A DNA stretch of 64,000 nt from Actinomycetales bacterium. GTDB taxonomy: Bacteria > Actinomycetota > Actinomycetes > Actinomycetales > Cellulomonadaceae. Of the stretch, positions 60,572 to 64,000 are shown in pieces (the stretch's first letter is position 1; each line of letters opens with the position of its first letter). Both the position numbers and the translations under genes were made by a program. The notes under the pieces are model-generated. The model was not told the DNA's origin. It saw nothing but the letters and a program-made list of their open reading frames with translations, and ran no database searches. Location of the stretch: the NCBI GenBank assembly GCA_020444245.1, contig JAHLLI010000005.1:1-64000 (forward strand), in the 5' to 3' direction.

Positions 60572-61462
60572 TCACATCACGAGCCGCAGCCGCCGGTCCG
60601 ATGCGGTGAGCTGCACGGTCTGGCCCCAGGTGGCGGTCAGGCGGTCGGCCTCGAGGCCGTCGCCGAACGCCACGAGCGCCTCGGACCGGACGACGACCTC
60701 GAGGGTGTCGCCCGGCGTGAGGGCGCCGACGGTGAGGTCGGTGCCGGTCGCGGGCGAGGGCCATGCCTCGCGGACGAACCACGCGAGCGCGTCGGACGCG
60801 GCGCCGGGGAGCTCCACGCCGCCGCGCTCGCGGGCGATCGAGGCGGCCCACCCGGTGGCACCCGTGCCGGTCGCGATGACCAGCCCCGACGAGGACTGGC
60901 GCTCGCGGCGCCCGTCGGGCAGGTGCAGCTCGTAGCGCGCGGACTGGTGGCCGACGTGGCCGAGGTAGACGTCGTTGAGCGCGTCGAGGGCCGAGCCGTC
61001 GTCCAGCGCCGCGCGGACCATCGTGCGGTCCTGCCACCGGGCCCGCCCCGCGGCGACGGCCGCGACCACGGCCCCGATCCGGTCGACGGGGTGGCGGACC
61101 AGCACGCCGGGGTTGAGCCCGGGGTCGGGGTCCACGCCGATCACCGGCTGACCGGTGAGGTACTTCGCGGTGTTCGCGACGAGCCCGTCCTGCCCGACCA
61201 CCAGGACGACGTCCTCGGGGGAGAAGGCGAAGCGGTGCAGGTCGCCGCGCTCGACGCCGCCGCGCCGCCAGTCGCGCGGGATCGCGGCCGACGCGGCGCG
61301 CAGCGCGTCGGTCAGCGCGTCGTGCCGGGCCTGGACCTCGTCGAGCGACCGGCCCCGCGACCGGAGGAAGAACTCGGCCTGGCCGCGGGTGCCGTGGCGG
61401 TCCACCAGCTGGTCCAGCTCGCTGGCACGGTGGACCACCACGGCGCGGGGTGCGAGGGCCAT
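60572..61462 (-). CDS. NAD-kinase-like (DAGK/NADK fold) protein
   Basis: 296 aa; ATG 61462 with GGGAG upstream (GTG 61468 overlaps the SPFH stop). The NAD-kinase fold is indicated by VVLVVGQDGLVAN (G90-Q-D-G in place of GGDG), the conserved NDVYLGH and the ATGTGATGWAASIARERGG block. The GGDG-to-GQDG change keeps the catalytic Asp92 but alters the loop, so it may bind NAD(H) or a related dinucleotide or act as a divergent NAD kinase. Transcribed with the SPFH gene and facing an NrtR-type regulator, whose domain reads NAD metabolites; together this points to NAD(P) homeostasis. Confidence 0.75.
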   Translation of the reverse strand: MALAPRAVVVHRASELDQLVDRHGTRGQAEFFLRSRGRSLDEVQARHDALTDALRAASAAIPRDWRRGGVERGDLHRFAFSPEDVVLVVGQDGLVANTAKYLTGQPVIGVDPDPGLNPGVLVRHPVDRIGAVVAAVAAGRARWQDRTMVRAALDDGSALDALNDVYLGHVGHQSARYELHLPDGRRERQSSSGLVIATGTGATGWAASIARERGGVELPGAASDALAWFVREAWPSPATGTDLTVGALTPGDTLEVVVRSEALVAFGDGLEADRLTATWGQTVQLTASDRRLRLVM

Positions 61463-61464
61463 GG

Positions 61465-62466
61465 TCACTCCCGGTGCCCGGTCAGGCCCGCGAGCGCACC
61501 GGTCAGCACGTCGGGCGTCACGGTGAGCTGGCCGATGTCGGGCAGGTGGCTCGCGAGCTCGCGGAGCGCGAGGACCCGCAGCACGTCGGTCGGGATCTCG
61601 GCGAACGCCGCCAGGCGCGCGCGCTCCGCTGCCCCGTCGGCCTCGCCGCGGATCCGCACGGCGTCGGCGTCCGCCGCGGCGAGGACGCCGCGCTGCTCCG
61701 CCGTCGCCCGGGTCTCGATGAGCGCCGCCGCCGCAGCCTCGTCGGCCCTGGCCCGAGCGTTGGCGCCCTCCTGGGCGACGAGGTGCTGCTCGCGGGTGGC
61801 GAGCTCGATCCGGGTGGCGAGCTCGTTCTCGGCGATCGCGCGCTCGCGCTCGACGGCCAGCGCACGACGCTCGTAGGTCGAGCGGTCGGCCTCGGACTGA
61901 GCGGCCTCGCGCGCCGGCGTCTGCAGCGCGCGTTCCAGGTCGGCGTCCGCGCGCACCGCGCTGACCCGGGCGCCGAGGACCTCGAGCCCGGTGGCCGCGC
62001 CTCGCTCGTCGTGGCGCAGCGCGGTGCCGACCTGCACGCCGAGCGCACCGGTCGGGGCGGACACCGCCTCGGCGAGGCTCATGGGGGCCAGGGCGTCCAT
62101 GACGTGGCCCGCGGCCAGCTCGCCGAGCAGGCGTGCCACCTGCTCGAGCGGCGTCGCGGTCCAGCGACCGGTGGCCGGGTCGATGCCGAAGTCGAGGCGG
62201 CGGGCGGCGAGCTCCGGGTCGGCGAACCGGTAGCTCACGGTCACCTGGGCGGTGACCTGCTGCAGGTCCGCGGTGCGGGCGTGCGCCACGAGCGGGAGCT
62301 CACGGTCGTCGACCGGGACCTCGGACAGCACGGCCGACAGCGGCCGGAACCAGAAGGACAGGCCGGCGGCCGAACGGCGGACGACGCCGCCGGAGGCTTG
62401 GACCACGTGGGCGGTCGGGGCGGCGCGCAGGTGCCGCAGGAACGGGTAGCGGGTGATGGTGGCCAT
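61465..62466 (-). CDS. SPFH (band 7/stomatin-like) domain protein
   Basis: 333 aa from ATG at 62466 (AAGGAGG upstream). No N-terminal membrane helix. SPFH core about 15-190 (GLSFWFRPLSAVLSEVPVDDRELPLVAHARTAD, VTVSYRF) followed by a long Ala/Glu/Arg coiled coil (about 190-290: RRALAVERERAIAENELATRIELATREQHLVAQEGANARARADEAAAAALIE). Such proteins oligomerise into membrane or soluble scaffolds. Its stop overlaps the next start region, so it is translated with the NAD-kinase-like protein. Confidence 0.85.
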   Translation of the reverse strand: MATITRYPFLRHLRAAPTAHVVQASGGVVRRSAAGLSFWFRPLSAVLSEVPVDDRELPLVAHARTADLQQVTAQVTVSYRFADPELAARRLDFGIDPATGRWTATPLEQVARLLGELAAGHVMDALAPMSLAEAVSAPTGALGVQVGTALRHDERGAATGLEVLGARVSAVRADADLERALQTPAREAAQSEADRSTYERRALAVERERAIAENELATRIELATREQHLVAQEGANARARADEAAAAALIETRATAEQRGVLAAADADAVRIRGEADGAAERARLAAFAEIPTDVLRVLALRELASHLPDIGQLTVTPDVLTGALAGLTGHRE

Positions 62467-62482
62467 GTGCCCTCCTTGTTTG

Positions 62483-62532
62483 TCGTCATCTCGACGATAA
62501 AGGAGATGGTTGTTTCTCGTCAAGGTGACGAG
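62483..62532 (+). promoter_or_regulatory. two operator palindromes between NrtR and the SPFH/NADK-like operon
   Basis: TCGTC-ATCTC-GACGA (62483-62497) and CTCGTCA-AGG-TGACGAG (62516-62532) lie in the 80-bp gap between the divergent start codons. Their shared [T/C]CGTC...GACGA core points to one regulator controlling both directions. Confidence 0.75.
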
Positions 62533-62546
62533 ATAAGGTCGGGCTC

Positions 62547-63254
62547 ATGACCACCGGATCTGGCTATGACCCGGACGAGTACCCCCGGGTGGCGGTGACC
62601 GTCGACCTGGTCGTGCTCACCCTGCGCGACGGGGAGCTCTGCGTGCTCCTGGTCGAGCGGGGGGAGGAGCCCTGGCGCGGGGCGCGCGCCCTGCCGGGCG
62701 GGTTCGTCCGCCCGGACGAGACGCTGGACGCGGCAGCCGCGCGCGAGCTCGTCGAGGAGACGGGGCTGCGTGACGTGCCGGGCCACCTCGAACAGCTGCG
62801 CTCCTACGGCGACCCGGAGCGCGACCCGCGGATGCGGGTGGTCTCGGTCGCCTACCTCGCCCTGGCCCCCGATCTGCCGGAACCCGCGGCCGGCTCCGAC
62901 GCCGCGGGCGCGAGCTGGGTGCCGGTGGACCAGGCGTCGGCGGGGCCGCTGGCCTTCGACCACGCGCGGATCCTGGCCGACGGCCTCGAGCGCGCCCGCG
63001 CCAAGCTCGAGTACACCTCGCTCGCCACCGCGTTCTGCCCGCCGGAGTTCACCGTCTCAGACCTGCGTGCGGTCTACGAGGCGGTCTGGGGGCGTCCGCT
63101 GGACCCCCGGAACTTCCACCGCAAGGTGACCGGCACCCCGGGGCTCCTCGCCGACACCGGCCGCACCCGGGCCGAGGGGCGAGGCAGGCCGGCCACCGTC
63201 TACCGCGCCGGGCCTGCGACGGGCCTGCACCCACCGCTGACCCGGGACGGCTAG
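62547..63254 (+). CDS. nrtR: NrtR-type regulator: Nudix domain + wHTH
   Basis: 235 aa. Nudix domain residues 1-150 with a complete Nudix box (51-74: GGFVRPDETLDAAAARELVEETGL, both catalytic Glu present), so ADP-ribose hydrolysis may be retained. C-terminal wHTH about 155-225 (AFCPPEFTVSDLRAVYEAVWGRPLDPRNFHRKVTGTPGLL) is the NrtR DNA-binding domain. NrtR represses NAD genes and is released by ADP-ribose. Operators stand 15 bp and more upstream, between it and the SPFH gene; no nad biosynthesis gene is in the window, so its targets may be this divergent operon. Confidence 0.9.
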   Translation: MTTGSGYDPDEYPRVAVTVDLVVLTLRDGELCVLLVERGEEPWRGARALPGGFVRPDETLDAAAARELVEETGLRDVPGHLEQLRSYGDPERDPRMRVVSVAYLALAPDLPEPAAGSDAAGASWVPVDQASAGPLAFDHARILADGLERARAKLEYTSLATAFCPPEFTVSDLRAVYEAVWGRPLDPRNFHRKVTGTPGLLADTGRTRAEGRGRPATVYRAGPATGLHPPLTRDG

Positions 63255-63322
63255 GCCTGCCCGGGCCGGTAGCGTGCGAGGCGCAGCACTGCGAACGCCC
63301 CCACCGCGACCGGAAGGTGCAC

Positions 63323-63970
63323 ATGACCGACCACTTCCCAGCCGAAGCCGTCCTCTTCGACTCCGACGGCGTGCTCGTCGACTCCAAGGAGGCGGGGGAG
63401 CGGGCGTGGGTCACGTGGTCCCGCCGGTACGGCGTCGACCCCGACGTCGTGCTCACCGGGCTGCACGGCCGCCGGTCGCGCGAGACGGTCGCGCTGTACG
63501 TCGCCCCCGAGCTGGCCGAGGCCGCGACGGCGGTGATCGACGGGCTCGAGCTCGACAGCGCGGACGAGACCCGCGGGCTGCCGGGCGCGGCCGCGCTCGT
63601 CGCGTCGATCCCCGACGCGCGGCGCGCCGTGGTGACCTCCGCGCCGCGGGCGCTGGGCGTGGCGCGGCTCGGTGCCGCCGGCGTCCCGGTGCCGGGCGTG
63701 CTCGTCACCTCCGAGGCGGTCGAGCGCGGCAAGCCCGCGCCGGACCCCTACCTCGCGGCGGCGGTCGCGCTCGGGCTGCCGATCGAGCGCTGCCTGGTCT
63801 TCGAGGACTCCGAGCACGGGATCGGCGCGGCCCGCGCCGCGGGCGCCGGGGTGGTCATCGGGGTCGGCGCCTCGGCGCTCGGCCTCGGCTGCGACGCCGT
63901 GGTGCCGGACCTGGCCGCGGCGCGGTGGGTGGGCGACGGGATCGAGATCTCGCGGCGGCTCAGCGGGTGA
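63323..63970 (+). CDS. HAD-superfamily hydrolase (beta-phosphoglucomutase-like)
   Basis: 215 aa; ATG 63323 has GGAAGG. HAD motif I FDSDGVLVDS (Asp13, Asp15), motif II VVTSAPRA, motif III K in ERGKPAPDPY, motif IV FEDSEHGI. The helical cap sits between motifs I and II. Sugar-phosphate phosphatase or phosphomutase; the substrate is not clear. Not obviously co-transcribed with NrtR (68-bp gap). Confidence 0.9.
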   Translation: MTDHFPAEAVLFDSDGVLVDSKEAGERAWVTWSRRYGVDPDVVLTGLHGRRSRETVALYVAPELAEAATAVIDGLELDSADETRGLPGAAALVASIPDARRAVVTSAPRALGVARLGAAGVPVPGVLVTSEAVERGKPAPDPYLAAAVALGLPIERCLVFEDSEHGIGAARAAGAGVVIGVGASALGLGCDAVVPDLAAARWVGDGIEISRRLSG

Positions 63971-64000
63971 CCTTCCCGAACGCCGCCCCCAGCGGCCTCA

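Noticed and set aside
60107-61876. 589-codon plus-strand open frame across the gap and the NADK-like gene
   Set aside because: Most of it is antisense to two genes with clear motifs, and the gap part has no start signal or recognisable domain.
1-64000. CRISPR array, rRNA operon, intact insertion sequence or complete prophage
   Set aside because: No regularly spaced repeats, rRNA blocks, transposase motifs or phage structural genes were found. The only mobile-element evidence is the tRNA fragment and its phased repeat.

Overview
The window is high-GC DNA with GTG and ATG starts, strong GGAGG-type ribosome binding sites and dense, often overlapping operons. It reads as the chromosome of an actinomycete. 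Two hemicellulose-oligosaccharide loci, an actinobacterial-type histidine (hut) operon, a heliorhodopsin and a GTP-type PEP carboxykinase point to a Cellulomonas-like member of the Micrococcales; that placement is inferred from gene content and was not tested. No rRNA, complete tRNA, CRISPR array or intact transposase was found.

0-5.1 kb: the 3' part of a homodimeric pyruvate dehydrogenase E1 (aceE), an AhpD-like protein and a small unknown protein. These are followed by a displaced 3' half of an initiator tRNA-Met, which looks like an attachment site marking the right edge of an integrated element that runs off the left of the window. Beyond it lie a NERD-domain protein and an HNH endonuclease. 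5.1-7.9 kb: a RimK-type ligase fused to an RCK_C domain, divergent from a RimB-like protease and an AstE-like zinc hydrolase. 7.9-9.9 kb: a secreted protein with a hydrophobic Cys-containing C-terminus, a small membrane protein and a helical protein.

10-18.5 kb: a LacI regulator, a triple palindromic operator, a carbohydrate ABC transporter, a GH31 enzyme and a GH127 beta-L-arabinofuranosidase. 18.5-25 kb: a 44-residue basic protein, a heliorhodopsin, a decayed chimeric copy of the nearby TerC/HTH locus, a formate/nitrite-type channel, ArsR plus MFS, HTH plus TerC, and a BaeRF-family protein. 25.5-31.6 kb: a compact biosynthetic cluster (acyl-AMP ligase, carrier protein, NRPS) whose NRPS has a dead second carrier domain and a cysteine-nucleophile thioesterase. 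31.6-36 kb: GNAT, an MFS gene lacking a good start, a subtilase, and a DosR-like box between two divergent genes.

36-44.2 kb: IclR regulator and hutH-hutU-M20-hutF-hutI, where an M20 amidohydrolase replaces the usual last enzyme. 44.2-49.7 kb: GntR regulator, lactate permease and a fused FAD/Fe-S D-lactate dehydrogenase, with a near-consensus promoter covered by an operator. 49.7-56.5 kb: a second LacI-controlled sugar transporter with a YicI-type alpha-xylosidase. 56.7-64 kb: PEP carboxykinase lacking the P-loop cysteine, SDR plus TetR, and a divergent NrtR / SPFH / NAD-kinase-like locus with two operator palindromes, then a HAD phosphatase.

Together the genes describe a carbon-scavenging actinomycete: plant-wall oligosaccharide import, histidine and lactate oxidation, and gluconeogenesis through PEP carboxykinase, each under a local regulator with a visible operator.
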